DNA from: Bisbaumannia sp015645095
GTDB taxonomy: Bacteria > Pseudomonadota > Gammaproteobacteria > Pseudomonadales > Halomonadaceae
Direction: 5' to 3'
DNA: 64,000 nt
NCBI GenBank assembly: GCA_036871055.1
Contig: CP141893.1
Location: 620,001 to 684,000 of the forward strand
The notes under the pieces are model-generated. The model did not search any database and was not told the origin of the DNA. It saw only the letters and a list, made by a program, of their open reading frames with translations. Positions 42,545-50,785 of the stretch are shown here, piece after piece. A program made the translations under genes and the position numbers. Positions within the stretch are counted from its first letter, which is position 1, and every line of letters starts with the position of its first letter.

Positions 42545-43492
42545 CTAGCCCGCCAGGTTGGTCACCGGTCTGCCGTCGATAAAGGCCAGCAGGTTGTCGA
42601 AGGCGTCGCCGAAGTAGCGCTCGTAGCTCTCCCTCTCCACATAGCCCAGGTGGGGGGTGGCCAGCAGGTTGGGGAGGGCGAGCAGGGGGTGAGCGGTCAC
42701 CGGTTCCTCCTCGAAGACATCGATGGCCGCCTGGCCGGGGCGTCCGGCCACGAGGGCCGCCTCCAGGGCGCCGGGGGCGATCAGCTGGGCGCGGCTGGTA
42801 TTGACCAGCAGGGCATCGGGCTTCATGCGCGCCAGGTGCTCGGCGCCGACGATGCCGCGGGTGCCCTCGTTGAGGCGCAGGTGCAGGCTCAGCACGTCGG
42901 CGCGGGCGAAGAGGTCATCCTGGCCGGCGGCGATGGCCAGGCCGTCCTCGGTGGCGCGGCGACGGCTGCCGTCGCGGCCCCAGACCAGCACCTTCATGCC
43001 GAAGGCTTGGCCGTAGCGGGCCACCAGGCGGCCGATGCGGCCATAACCGAAGATCCCCAGGGTGTGGCCGTGCAGGCCGCTGCCCAGGGTGCGTTGCCAC
43101 CCCCCGGCCTTGAGGTGGGTGGCCTCCTCGACGAGATGACGCCGCGCCGCCAGCACCAGGGCCCAGGTCAGTTCCGCCGGGGCCTGGGGCGAGCCGGTAC
43201 CGGTCATCACGGTGACGCCGTGCTTGCGGCAGGCGGCCAGGTCCACATGGCCGGCACCGCCGCCGGTCTGGCTGATCACCCGGAGCCGGGGCAGGCGCGC
43301 GAGCAGCTCGGCGGTGATCGGCGTGCGTTCGCGGATCAGCACCAGGGCCTCGGCGTCTCGGAAGCGCTCGGCGAGGGCCTCGATATCGCTGAGAGTGTCG
43401 TTGAATATCGCCACCTCATGGCCCGCCAGCCGGGCGAAGGCGTCGAGGCGGCGGACGCAGTCCTGGTAATCGTCGGGGATCATGATCTTCAT
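42545..43492 (-). CDS. D-2-hydroxyacid dehydrogenase family protein
   Basis: A 315-residue NAD(P)-dependent dehydrogenase of the D-isomer-specific type. The nucleotide loop is GIFGYGRIGRLVA (about 148-160), and the signature LHLRLNEGTRGIVG with ARMKPDALLVNTSRAQLI follows. Catalytic Arg, Glu and His positions are visible, the last in TPHLGYVERESY (His rather than the common HIG context). Related proteins reduce 2-ketoacids or glyoxylate/hydroxypyruvate. The exact substrate is unknown. ATG 43492 follows CAAGGAG. Confidence 0.85.
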   Translation of the reverse strand: MKIMIPDDYQDCVRRLDAFARLAGHEVAIFNDTLSDIEALAERFRDAEALVLIRERTPITAELLARLPRLRVISQTGGGAGHVDLAACRKHGVTVMTGTGSPQAPAELTWALVLAARRHLVEEATHLKAGGWQRTLGSGLHGHTLGIFGYGRIGRLVARYGQAFGMKVLVWGRDGSRRRATEDGLAIAAGQDDLFARADVLSLHLRLNEGTRGIVGAEHLARMKPDALLVNTSRAQLIAPGALEAALVAGRPGQAAIDVFEEEPVTAHPLLALPNLLATPHLGYVERESYERYFGDAFDNLLAFIDGRPVTNLAG

Positions 43493-43567
43493 CGCTCGGC
43501 TCCTTGCCGGACACACCAGTGCCTAGCTTCGCCGGAATCGCCGGGCGAGTCGACTCTTGCCGAGGGG

Positions 43568-44074
43568 TCACTCGAGCAGGAAGGGCAGCTCGCCGGCCTC
43601 GTGGGCCAGCAGCCATTGCTTGCGGCCGAGGCCGCCGGCATAGCCGGTGAGGCGTCCGTCGCTGCCGATCACCCGGTGGCAGGGCACCACGATGGCGATG
43701 GGGTTCCGGCCATTGGCGGCGCCCACGGCGCGCTGGCCGCCCTTGCAGCGCAGCTGCTCGGCGATCTCCGCGTAACAGCGGGTTTCGCCGAAGGGAATGG
43801 TAGCCAGCGCCGCCCAGACCCGGCGCTGGAAGTCGGTGCCGACGGGGGCCAGCGGCAGGTCGAAGGCCCGGCGGGTGCCGGCGAAGTACTCGGCGAGCTG
43901 GGCCTTGGCCCGCTCGGTCAGCGCACCGGGGCAGGGCGGGGCGTCCTCGTCCAGGGTAAAACCGATCTCGGTGATGCCGGTGGCATCGGCGCGGATGCGG
44001 ATCAGCCCCAGGGCATCGGCGGCGGGGGGACGGTAGTAGTCCAGGGCGGTGGCGAGAGAGGCCTTAGCGGTCAT
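43568..44074 (-). CDS. ogt: Methylated-DNA-protein-cysteine methyltransferase
   Basis: A 168-residue suicide repair protein that takes methyl groups from O6-methylguanine onto Cys132 in IVVPCHRVIGSDG. The helix-turn-helix of the C-terminal domain and the tyrosine in RCYAEIAEQL are standard. Its start lies inside the end of the Ada-AlkA fusion gene upstream (11-bp overlap), so the two alkylation repair genes form one unit. Confidence 0.95.
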   Translation of the reverse strand: MTAKASLATALDYYRPPAADALGLIRIRADATGITEIGFTLDEDAPPCPGALTERAKAQLAEYFAGTRRAFDLPLAPVGTDFQRRVWAALATIPFGETRCYAEIAEQLRCKGGQRAVGAANGRNPIAIVVPCHRVIGSDGRLTGYAGGLGRKQWLLAHEAGELPFLLE

Positions 44075-45449
44075 GGGCTGGGCTCCGTGGGTCGTGATGC
44101 CAGAGTTGCAGGGTCAGGTAGCTGCGCCAGGGGGCGGCGGCGGCCGGATCGGCCCCCTCCAGGCGTGGCAGGGCGCGACGCACCCCGGCGTCGCCCTCCA
44201 GCCAGATATCCGGGTGGCCGGTGCCGCGCAGGGCCGCGTAGCGGGCCGTCCAGGGGCCGATGCCCTTGAGTGACGTCCACGCCAGGGGCTCGTCGCCCGC
44301 CTCGCCGCCAGCATAGCAGGCCGCGAAGCGGCGCAGGGTGGCCCGGCGGGATTCCGGCATGCCGAGGAAGGCCAGCGTATCGGCGGCGACGGCCGCCGGG
44401 GTGGGGAAGTGGCGCCGCCCGTCGCCGGCCGGCTCGCCCAGGGCGGCCACCAGGGTCGTGACCAGGCGCCGCGCCGCGATGATCGAGACCTGCTGGCCGA
44501 GGATGGCGCGTACCCCGGCCTCGAAGGGTCCCCAGGTGCCGGGCAGGCGCAGCCCCTCGACCAGCGGCAGGCCCGGGGCGGCCTCCCGCAGCCGGGCTTC
44601 GATACCGGCGCTGTCGGCGTCCAGGTCGAGCAGCCGGCGGATGCGCCGCATCACCGGGGCCAGGGCGCCCAGGTCGTCGAGCACCAGGCGTACCCGGAAA
44701 GCGTGGCGTTCGGGGTGGTGCTCGGCGGTGAAGTGACCGCGGGCCTCGCCCCAGGCGAGGGTGCGGCCATAGTGCGTGGCGTCGCCCCACTCCAGGCCCT
44801 CGATGGCCCGGCCGGCGAGAAAGTCGCGCAGTTCATGCCAGGCATAGGGTGGCCGATAGGCCAGGGTCAGGGTCAGTGCCTCCTCGGCGTCGCCGGCGCG
44901 GCGGCGCAGCTCCCGGGGCGCCAGGCCGATGCGCGCCCGGAAGGCGTCGTTGAAGCGGCGCAGGCTGCGAAAGCCGCTGGCATGGGCCACCTGGGCGATC
45001 GGCAGGCGCGTCTGGTGGAGCAACTGCTTGGCGAACAGGCACTGGCGATGCTGGGCATAGGCCTTGGGGGAGACGCCGAGGTTTTCCTGGAAGAGCCGGC
45101 GCAAATAGCGTTCGCCGATGCCCAGCCGCATGCAGAGCGCGCCCAGCGAGTCGTTCTCCAGGGCGCCCTCGTCGATCAGACGCAGGGCCCGCTCCAGGGT
45201 CGTGGCGGTGCCGCGCCAGGCCGGAGAGTCCGGGGCGCTGTCCGGGCGGCAGCGCAGGCAGGGACGAAAGCCCGCCTCGGCGGCGGCCAGGGCGCTCGGG
45301 TAGTAGCGTACATTGGCCTCCCGGGGCGGCGTGGCCGGGCAGATCGGCCGGCAGTAGATGCCGGTGGTCAGCACCGCGGTGACGAAGCGACCGTCGAAGC
45401 GGGCATCCCGGGCCAGGCGTGCCTGGCGGCAGAGGGCGGGGTCGAGCAT
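44064..45449 (-). CDS. Ada-type sensor fused to AlkA DNA glycosylase
   Basis: A 461-residue fusion. The N-terminal Ada zinc domain has cysteines 33, 37, 64 and 67 with the same spacing as E. coli Ada, so Cys33 would accept methyl groups from DNA phosphotriesters and switch on the activator. Residues about 85-165 form an AraC-type helix-turn-helix. From about 190 comes AlkA: an N-terminal subdomain and the HhH-GPD glycosylase with ILGQQVS, LKGIGPWTA and the catalytic Asp in WLEGDAGVRRAL. It senses alkylation, activates genes and removes 3-methyladenine, while the O6 activity is in the overlapping ogt. Confidence 0.93.
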   Translation of the reverse strand: MLDPALCRQARLARDARFDGRFVTAVLTTGIYCRPICPATPPREANVRYYPSALAAAEAGFRPCLRCRPDSAPDSPAWRGTATTLERALRLIDEGALENDSLGALCMRLGIGERYLRRLFQENLGVSPKAYAQHRQCLFAKQLLHQTRLPIAQVAHASGFRSLRRFNDAFRARIGLAPRELRRRAGDAEEALTLTLAYRPPYAWHELRDFLAGRAIEGLEWGDATHYGRTLAWGEARGHFTAEHHPERHAFRVRLVLDDLGALAPVMRRIRRLLDLDADSAGIEARLREAAPGLPLVEGLRLPGTWGPFEAGVRAILGQQVSIIAARRLVTTLVAALGEPAGDGRRHFPTPAAVAADTLAFLGMPESRRATLRRFAACYAGGEAGDEPLAWTSLKGIGPWTARYAALRGTGHPDIWLEGDAGVRRALPRLEGADPAAAAPWRSYLTLQLWHHDPRSPAHDR

Positions 45450-45595
45450 GGTGAAGACCTCGGCGAAACCTGTCCTCAGTGTACGCCCCGCGCCGGGAAA
45501 GACTGGCCGGAATCGGCCCTGGAGTGTCTTCAACGCCGCCCTGGGGTAGGCTCTCCCCTTTCGATAATCACTCCAACGACACTTCCGAGGCTTCC

Positions 45596-46579
45596 ATGCG
45601 ACTCCTCAAGACGCTGACACTGGTCACCGCCGCGGCTTCCCTGGCCCTGGTTTCCCTCCATGCCCAGGCGCGGGACTTCCGCCTGGGCTTGATCACCCCG
45701 CCCCAGCACCTGTGGAGCACCGAGGCCGAGGCCTTCGCCGAGAGCCTGCATGAGCGCTCCGGCGGCGAGCATAGCGTCAGCGTTTTCCCCGGCCAGCAGC
45801 TCGGCAACGAGGCGCAGATGGTCCAGCAGCTGCAGACCGGGGCGCTCGACATGGCCTTCCTGACCATCGCCGAGATCTCCAACCGGATTCCCGACTTCGG
45901 TGCCCTCTACGCCCCCTACCTGGTGGGTGGCGTGGATCACGCCGCGGCCCTGCTGCGTTCCGACACCGCCGCCGAGCTGCTCGAGCTGATGCCCGCCGAA
46001 GTGGGCCTGGTGGGGCTGGGCTACGGCATGGTGGGCATGCGTCAGGTGCTCAGCCGCAGTCCCATCGAGAGCCTGGATGACTTCCGCGGCAAGCGCCTGC
46101 GCATCACCCCCTTCGAGCCGATCCGCGACTTCTACACCGCCACCGGGGCGGCGCCCGCGCCGATGCCGCTGCTCGAGGTCTATGACGCCCTGGCCAACGG
46201 CCAGGTGGATGCCATCGACATGGACTTCGATTCGATCCTGATCCTCAAATTTCACGAGCAGGCCAATCACCTGCTGATCTCCAACCATATGATGTTCCCC
46301 ATGGTGGGGGTGGTCTCGGGGCGGGTGTGGCGCGAGCTCTCCGCCGAAGACCGCGAGCTGATCGAGACCACCATGGCCGAGCACCTGGAGAACGTGTTGA
46401 GCGGCTTCCAGGCGATGGATGCCGCCCAGGAGGCGGAGATCCGCGAGCTGGATATTCGGATCACCGAGGCGGACGCCGATTTCTTCCGTGAGGCCATCAC
46501 CGAGTGGGAGGCCACCTGGGGAGAGAAGGCGCCCAGCCTCGAGGCGCTGCGCGAAGAAGCCGAGCGCCTGCGGCAGTAA
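45596..46579 (+). CDS. TRAP transporter solute-binding protein (DctP), copy 1
   Basis: A 327-residue periplasmic binding protein with a signal peptide cleaved after AQA (residue 25). The mature start is RDFRLGLITPPQHLW, and the ligand-binding arginine region is KRLRITPFEPIRDFY. It is closely similar through its whole length to the protein at 59089 (SGGEHSVSVFP, MAFLTIAEISNRI, HLLISNHMMFPMVGVVSGRVWRELSAEDREL). That copy adjoins the 3-hydroxyanthranilate genes, so an aromatic acid or related ligand is possible here too. It is divergent from the Ada-AlkA gene. Confidence 0.92.
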   Translation: MRLLKTLTLVTAAASLALVSLHAQARDFRLGLITPPQHLWSTEAEAFAESLHERSGGEHSVSVFPGQQLGNEAQMVQQLQTGALDMAFLTIAEISNRIPDFGALYAPYLVGGVDHAAALLRSDTAAELLELMPAEVGLVGLGYGMVGMRQVLSRSPIESLDDFRGKRLRITPFEPIRDFYTATGAAPAPMPLLEVYDALANGQVDAIDMDFDSILILKFHEQANHLLISNHMMFPMVGVVSGRVWRELSAEDRELIETTMAEHLENVLSGFQAMDAAQEAEIRELDIRITEADADFFREAITEWEATWGEKAPSLEALREEAERLRQ

Positions 46580-46588
46580 GGCGGCGCC

Positions 46589-47119
46589 ATGTTCGCGCGA
46601 CTCTCCCGGCGCCTCGCCCGTGGCGAGGAGATCGCCGCCGCCGCCCTGGCGGCGGCGGTGACCCTGCTGATCCTCATCAATGTGGCCTTCCGCGCCGCCG
46701 GCCATCCCCTCTACTGGGTCAGCGAGCTGGCCATCTACGCCATGATCTGGATGACCTTCCTGATCTCCGGCGTGGTGCTCAAGCGCCGCCAGGGCATCGC
46801 CGTGACCCTGCTGGTGGATGCCCTGCCGCGGCTGCCCCGCTACCTGCTGGGGCGCTTCGTGGACCTCACGGTGCTGGGCTTCGCGCTGCTGATGCTATGG
46901 CTCTGCTGGCGCTGGTTCGAGCCCCTGGCCCTGGCCCGCAGCGGCTTCGACGTGCGCGCCTTCCAGGGCGAGACCTTCAACTTCATCTATGCCGAGAACA
47001 CCTCGACCCTGGGCATCAGGAAGTTCTGGGTGTGGCTGATCCTGCCCTGGTTCGCCCTGTCGCTGACCCTGCATGGGCTGGTTAATCTGGTGACGGGGTG
47101 GCGCTCTACCGGCGCCTAA
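46589..47119 (+). CDS. TRAP transporter small permease (DctQ), copy 1
   Basis: A 176-residue protein with four transmembrane helices, the DctQ build. Segments such as HPLYWVSELAIYAMIWMTFLISGVVLKRRQGIAVTLLVDALP and LWLCWRWFEP match the copy at 60120 closely. It begins 9 bp after dctP. No dctM large subunit follows: the next gene is an EamA exporter on the other strand, overlapping this gene's end by 4 bp. The system is therefore incomplete at this site. Confidence 0.9.
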   Translation: MFARLSRRLARGEEIAAAALAAAVTLLILINVAFRAAGHPLYWVSELAIYAMIWMTFLISGVVLKRRQGIAVTLLVDALPRLPRYLLGRFVDLTVLGFALLMLWLCWRWFEPLALARSGFDVRAFQGETFNFIYAENTSTLGIRKFWVWLILPWFALSLTLHGLVNLVTGWRSTGA

Positions 47120-47997
47120 CGGCTGGCGGTCAGGCTGCCCGTCACCACCAGTGCCGCGGCCAGCGGCAGGCGCCAGTCCGGCGTGGTGACGCCGGCCAGC
47201 ACCAGGAAGAGGGTGGCGAGCACCGGGACGGCGTGGGCCAGGTTGCCGAGCCGGTGGGCCTGGGGGTCGCGCAGGGCGCGATCCCAGGCCAGCATGGCCA
47301 GGCCATAGGGGCCCAGGCCCAGGGTGGCGGTGATGACAAGGGTCTCCGCCGAGGGCAGGGCGGTGGCGCCTTCCAGGGCCAGGCTGGCGGCGCCGGTGAT
47401 CAGGCTGGCAATGAGCAGCAGGTGGGGCATGCGCCCGCCCAGCCGCCAGGCCGGCACCTGGCAGGCCAGGGAGTAGAGCGCCCAGCACAGGGCCGTGATC
47501 CCGGCCAGGCCATAGCCGCCCCAGGCGCCGGAAGCGCCACCGGCCAGCGCCTGGGGCGCCACCAGCAGGGCGGCACCGCTGAAGGCCAGGCCGGCACCGA
47601 CCAGGGTGGTGGCCGGCAGCCGCCCCAGCGCCAGGCGGCGGCTGGCCAGCAGGAAGAGCACCGGCCAGGTGTAGAGGATCAGCGCCGCCTCCTCGGCGGG
47701 GGCGCGGGTAAAGGCGGCGAAGCCGGCGCCCACCGCCCCGGCGATCAGCAGTGGTACCCCCAGATGGACCATCAGGGCCTGCCCCCAGGGGAGCGGGGCG
47801 TCGTGGCGATGCCGGCGTGCCATGGGCAGGGTGCCCAGGGCGCCGGCCAGCAGCGCCAGGGTCGCCAGGCGCAGTGGCGGCAGCGCCTCGGCGAGACCGG
47901 CCAGCAGCGGTACCAGGGCCCAGAGCAGCACCGCCAGGCCGGCGGCGGCGGGGCCCTGCCAGGTGGAGAGATGGCGTGCGGAAGTCACTGTCTGCAT
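47116..47997 (-). CDS. EamA/DMT-family transporter
   Basis: A 293-residue inner-membrane protein with ten hydrophobic helices in two EamA repeats (LLWALVPLLAGLAEALPPL early, then GLAGITALCWALYSLACQV in the second half). Such proteins export amino acids or other metabolites. It is divergent from a LysR gene, 103 bp apart, the usual regulator-exporter arrangement. GAGGCTCG precedes its ATG. Confidence 0.85.
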   Translation of the reverse strand: MQTVTSARHLSTWQGPAAAGLAVLLWALVPLLAGLAEALPPLRLATLALLAGALGTLPMARRHRHDAPLPWGQALMVHLGVPLLIAGAVGAGFAAFTRAPAEEAALILYTWPVLFLLASRRLALGRLPATTLVGAGLAFSGAALLVAPQALAGGASGAWGGYGLAGITALCWALYSLACQVPAWRLGGRMPHLLLIASLITGAASLALEGATALPSAETLVITATLGLGPYGLAMLAWDRALRDPQAHRLGNLAHAVPVLATLFLVLAGVTTPDWRLPLAAALVVTGSLTASR

Positions 47998-48100
47998 GGT
48001 CGAGCCTCCTGGCGGGGATGACGAGAGCAGCCTATCCATCCCATACTCATCATAAAATCGATCTTTTTTGATCCAATCCATCAAGCCTGGTGATGTATCG

Positions 48101-48967
48101 ATGCGTGCCGAGACCCTCGACCTGAGCCTGCTGCGCACCCTGGTGGCGGTGGCCGACACCGGCAGCGTGACCGCCGCGGCCCGGCGCCTGGCCTATACCC
48201 AGTCCACGGTGAGCATGCAGCTCTCGCGCCTGGAGGCCTTCCTCGACGTGGCGCTCCACGAGCGGGAGGGACGCCGCATCCGCTTCACCGCCGAGGGCCA
48301 GCGCCTGCTGGGCCATGCCCGTCGCCTGCTCGCCCTCAACGACGAGGCCCTGGCCGATATGCGGACGCGCCGGGTGGTGGGGGAGCTGACCCTGGGGATT
48401 CCCGAGGACTATGCGTCCCTGTTGACCTCGGTGTTTGCCTATTTCCACCAGCTCTACCCGGAGGTGAGCCTGCAGGTGGTCTGTGCCACCAGCGCCGACC
48501 TGGTGGCGCGAGTGCGCCGGGGCGAGCTGGACCTGGCCCTGGTGACTCGCCAGCGCCACTCGCCGGGGGGCGAGGTGATTCGTCGCGAGCCCCTGGCCTG
48601 GGCGGTGGGCGGCCAACGGCAGCCCTCCTTGGAGGATCCCCTGCCGCTGGCGCTCTACTCGCCGGGGGCGGACCTGTTCCGCGAGGTGGCCGAGCAGGTA
48701 CTGGCCGCTGCTGGACGCGACTGGCGCCTCGCCTATACCAGTCAGTCGATGACCGGGCTGACGCCGGTGGTGCAGGCAGGCCTGGCCATCGTGGTGGTGA
48801 CCCGGAGCATGCTGACGCCGGAGCTGCGGGTGCTGGAGGCGAGCAGCGGCCTGCCGCCCCTGCCCGCCGTGGAGCTGGCCCTGCACCGGCCGCCGCATCG
48901 TCCTTCCGAGCCCGCCCGGCGCCTGGCCGAACTGATTCGCGAGCAGCTCTCGCCCGGCAGTGACTGA
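48101..48967 (+). CDS. LysR-family regulator, likely of the EamA exporter
   Basis: A 288-residue LysR protein with the N-terminal winged helix (LRTLVAVADTGSVTAAARRLAYTQSTVSMQLSRLEAFL, about 9-46) and a substrate-binding half. This resembles the LrhA/IciA-type exporter regulators. ATG 48101 was preferred because it keeps the normal distance to the helix-turn-helix; a TTG 33 bp upstream is possible. The AT-rich gap to the exporter (AAATCGATCTTTTTTGATCC) holds a partial dyad that could be its site. Confidence 0.87.
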   Translation: MRAETLDLSLLRTLVAVADTGSVTAAARRLAYTQSTVSMQLSRLEAFLDVALHEREGRRIRFTAEGQRLLGHARRLLALNDEALADMRTRRVVGELTLGIPEDYASLLTSVFAYFHQLYPEVSLQVVCATSADLVARVRRGELDLALVTRQRHSPGGEVIRREPLAWAVGGQRQPSLEDPLPLALYSPGADLFREVAEQVLAAAGRDWRLAYTSQSMTGLTPVVQAGLAIVVVTRSMLTPELRVLEASSGLPPLPAVELALHRPPHRPSEPARRLAELIREQLSPGSD

Positions 48968-49306
48968 TGTCGTGAGTTGATCAGTCGCAGGCAATCACGT
49001 CGGAATGGCTGAGGGGCGCTGGGGACAGCTGGAGCAAAGCGTCTTTTCAGGGGTGAGGAAGCCCCTTCCGAACGGGTAGGCCATGGATGGCCTACCCCGG
49101 TCCTGAAAGCGAAGCAGGACAGCGTAGCGCCTCAGGAAAAAGTCGAGCGCCCAGGGAGGGGTTCACAGCGTCTTTGCGAAGGCTTGTCCCCAGGGTAGCC
49201 CCGGGCCTCAACAGAGGGGAGCATTACCCGAGCGGGGTGGGGAATGGTGGCCAGCCTTCGTGGTCATCCGTAGAGTAAGCGCCATTATCCGATTGCGGAG
49301 CCTGCC
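48968..49306. other. Gene-free region holding a MITE-like element
   Basis: No gene with a ribosome site was found in these 339 bases. Most of the stretch is the inverted-repeat element described separately. The remaining 110 bp before selO should hold its promoter; TTCGTGGTCATCCGTAGAGTAAG is the only hint, and it is weak. Confidence 0.6.
49019..49194. mobile_element. MITE-like element of 176 bp
   Basis: The ends are inverted 9-bp repeats, CTGGGGACA and TGTCCCCAG. Inside lies a near-perfect 24-bp palindrome, GGGTAGGCCAT and its complement at 49074-49097, and the segment GCGTCTTT recurs near both ends. There is no transposase. The high internal symmetry and terminal repeats are the marks of a non-autonomous element. 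No target duplication could be fixed. Confidence 0.6.
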
Positions 49307-50776
49307 ATGTTTCCCGACTTCACCCTGCGCTATGCCCGCCTGCCGGCGCACTTCTACGAGCCCTTCACCCCCGTCCCGGTGGCGGCGCCGCGGCTGTTTG
49401 CCTTCAACCGCCCGCTGGCCGAGGAGCTGGGCTTCGATTTGACCGCCTTCGACGAGGCCCAGGCCACCGCCTGGTTCTCCGGCAATGCCGTGCCTCCCGG
49501 TGCCGAGCCCCTCGCCCAGGCCTATGCCGGCCACCAGTTCGGCGGCTTCAATCCGCGCCTCGGCGATGGCCGGGCGGTGCTGCTGGGAGAGGTCACCGAC
49601 CGGGACGGGCGGCTCAGGGATATCCAGCTCAAGGGTGCCGGGCGCACGCCCTTTTCGCGGGGGGGCGACGGTCGCTCGCCGCTGGGGCCGGTGCTGCGGG
49701 AGTACCTGGTGAGCGAGGCGATGCATCGCCTCGGCGTGCCCACCACCCGGGCCCTGGCGGCGGTGACCAGCGGCGAGCGGGTGTTCCGCGGCGTGCCGGA
49801 GCCCGGCGCCATCCTGACCCGGGTGGCCTCGAGCCATATCCGCGTGGGGACCTTCCAGTACTTCGCCGCCCGGGGCGACCAGGAGGCGGTGAAGACCCTC
49901 GCCGACCTGGTGATCGAGCGTCACTATCCGAGCCTGCGCGAGGAGGCGGCGGGCGAGCGCTACCTGGCCCTGGTGGCGGCGGTCCAGGCCCGGCAGATCC
50001 GCCTGGTGGCCCAATGGATGGGGCTCGGCTTTATCCACGGGGTGATGAACACCGACAACTGCAGTATCGCCGGCGAGACCATCGACTATGGCCCCTGTGC
50101 CTTCATGGAGGCCTACGACCCCCGCACGGTGTTCAGCTCGGTGGACGATGGCGGCCGCTACGCCTATCGCAACCAGCCGTGGATCGCCCAGTGGAACCTG
50201 GCGCGCCTGGCCGAGACATTGCTGCCGCTGATCGACGACGACCATGAGCGTGCCGTGGCTCGGGCCACCGAGCTGATCCAGGCTTATGAATCGGACTACG
50301 AGGCCGAGTGGCTGGCGGTCTTCCGCACCAAGCTGGGGCTGACGCAGGCCGAAGCGGGCGATCAGGCGCTGGTCGAGGCCCTGCTCGAGGCGCTGCAGGC
50401 CGGCCACGCCGACTTTACCCTGAGCTTCCGGTACCTTGCCGAGGCGGTCGAGGCAGACAGCCCGGCGCTGCTCGAGCGGTTCGAGAACGACGCGGCGTTG
50501 CGCCGCTGGCTGCCCCGCTGGCGCGAGCGTCTCACGCGGGAAGGCGTCGATGCGTCCGCCATCGCCGAACGGATGACGGCGGTGAACCCGCTCTATATTC
50601 CCCGCAATCACCAGGTGGCGGCGGCGATTGCCGCCGCGGAGGACGACGACTTCGCCCCCTTCGAGGCCCTGCGCCAGGTGCTCGCCGAGCCCTTCGCCGA
50701 GCAGCCCGGTCGTGACGCCTATGCGCGGCCCGCGGCCCCCGCCGAGCGGGTCTTCCGCACCTTCTGCGGTACCTGA
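49307..50776 (+). CDS. selO: SelO-family protein AMPylase (YdiU)
   Basis: A 489-residue pseudokinase-fold enzyme that transfers AMP to Ser, Thr or Tyr of target proteins and acts in redox stress. Family parts present: AQAYAGHQFGGFNPRLGDGRA, DIQLKGAGRTPFSRGGDGRSPLGPVLREYLVSEAMHRLG, FIHGVMNTDNCSIAGETIDYGPCAFMEAYDP. The C-terminus ends RTFCGT: the penultimate-region cysteine stands where eukaryotic SelO has selenocysteine. A LysR gene follows 9 bp later. Confidence 0.96.
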   Translation: MFPDFTLRYARLPAHFYEPFTPVPVAAPRLFAFNRPLAEELGFDLTAFDEAQATAWFSGNAVPPGAEPLAQAYAGHQFGGFNPRLGDGRAVLLGEVTDRDGRLRDIQLKGAGRTPFSRGGDGRSPLGPVLREYLVSEAMHRLGVPTTRALAAVTSGERVFRGVPEPGAILTRVASSHIRVGTFQYFAARGDQEAVKTLADLVIERHYPSLREEAAGERYLALVAAVQARQIRLVAQWMGLGFIHGVMNTDNCSIAGETIDYGPCAFMEAYDPRTVFSSVDDGGRYAYRNQPWIAQWNLARLAETLLPLIDDDHERAVARATELIQAYESDYEAEWLAVFRTKLGLTQAEAGDQALVEALLEALQAGHADFTLSFRYLAEAVEADSPALLERFENDAALRRWLPRWRERLTREGVDASAIAERMTAVNPLYIPRNHQVAAAIAAAEDDDFAPFEALRQVLAEPFAEQPGRDAYARPAAPAERVFRTFCGT

Positions 50777-50785
50777 GGCCAGGCC

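Noticed and set aside
45530..46705. Leftward open frame opposite the first dctP
   Set aside because: Antisense shadow. The similar shadow at 59062-60087 opposite the second dctP arises because the two genes are paralogues.
49087..49278. Open frame within the MITE-like element
   Set aside because: It has no ribosome site, crosses the element border and shows no protein-like pattern.
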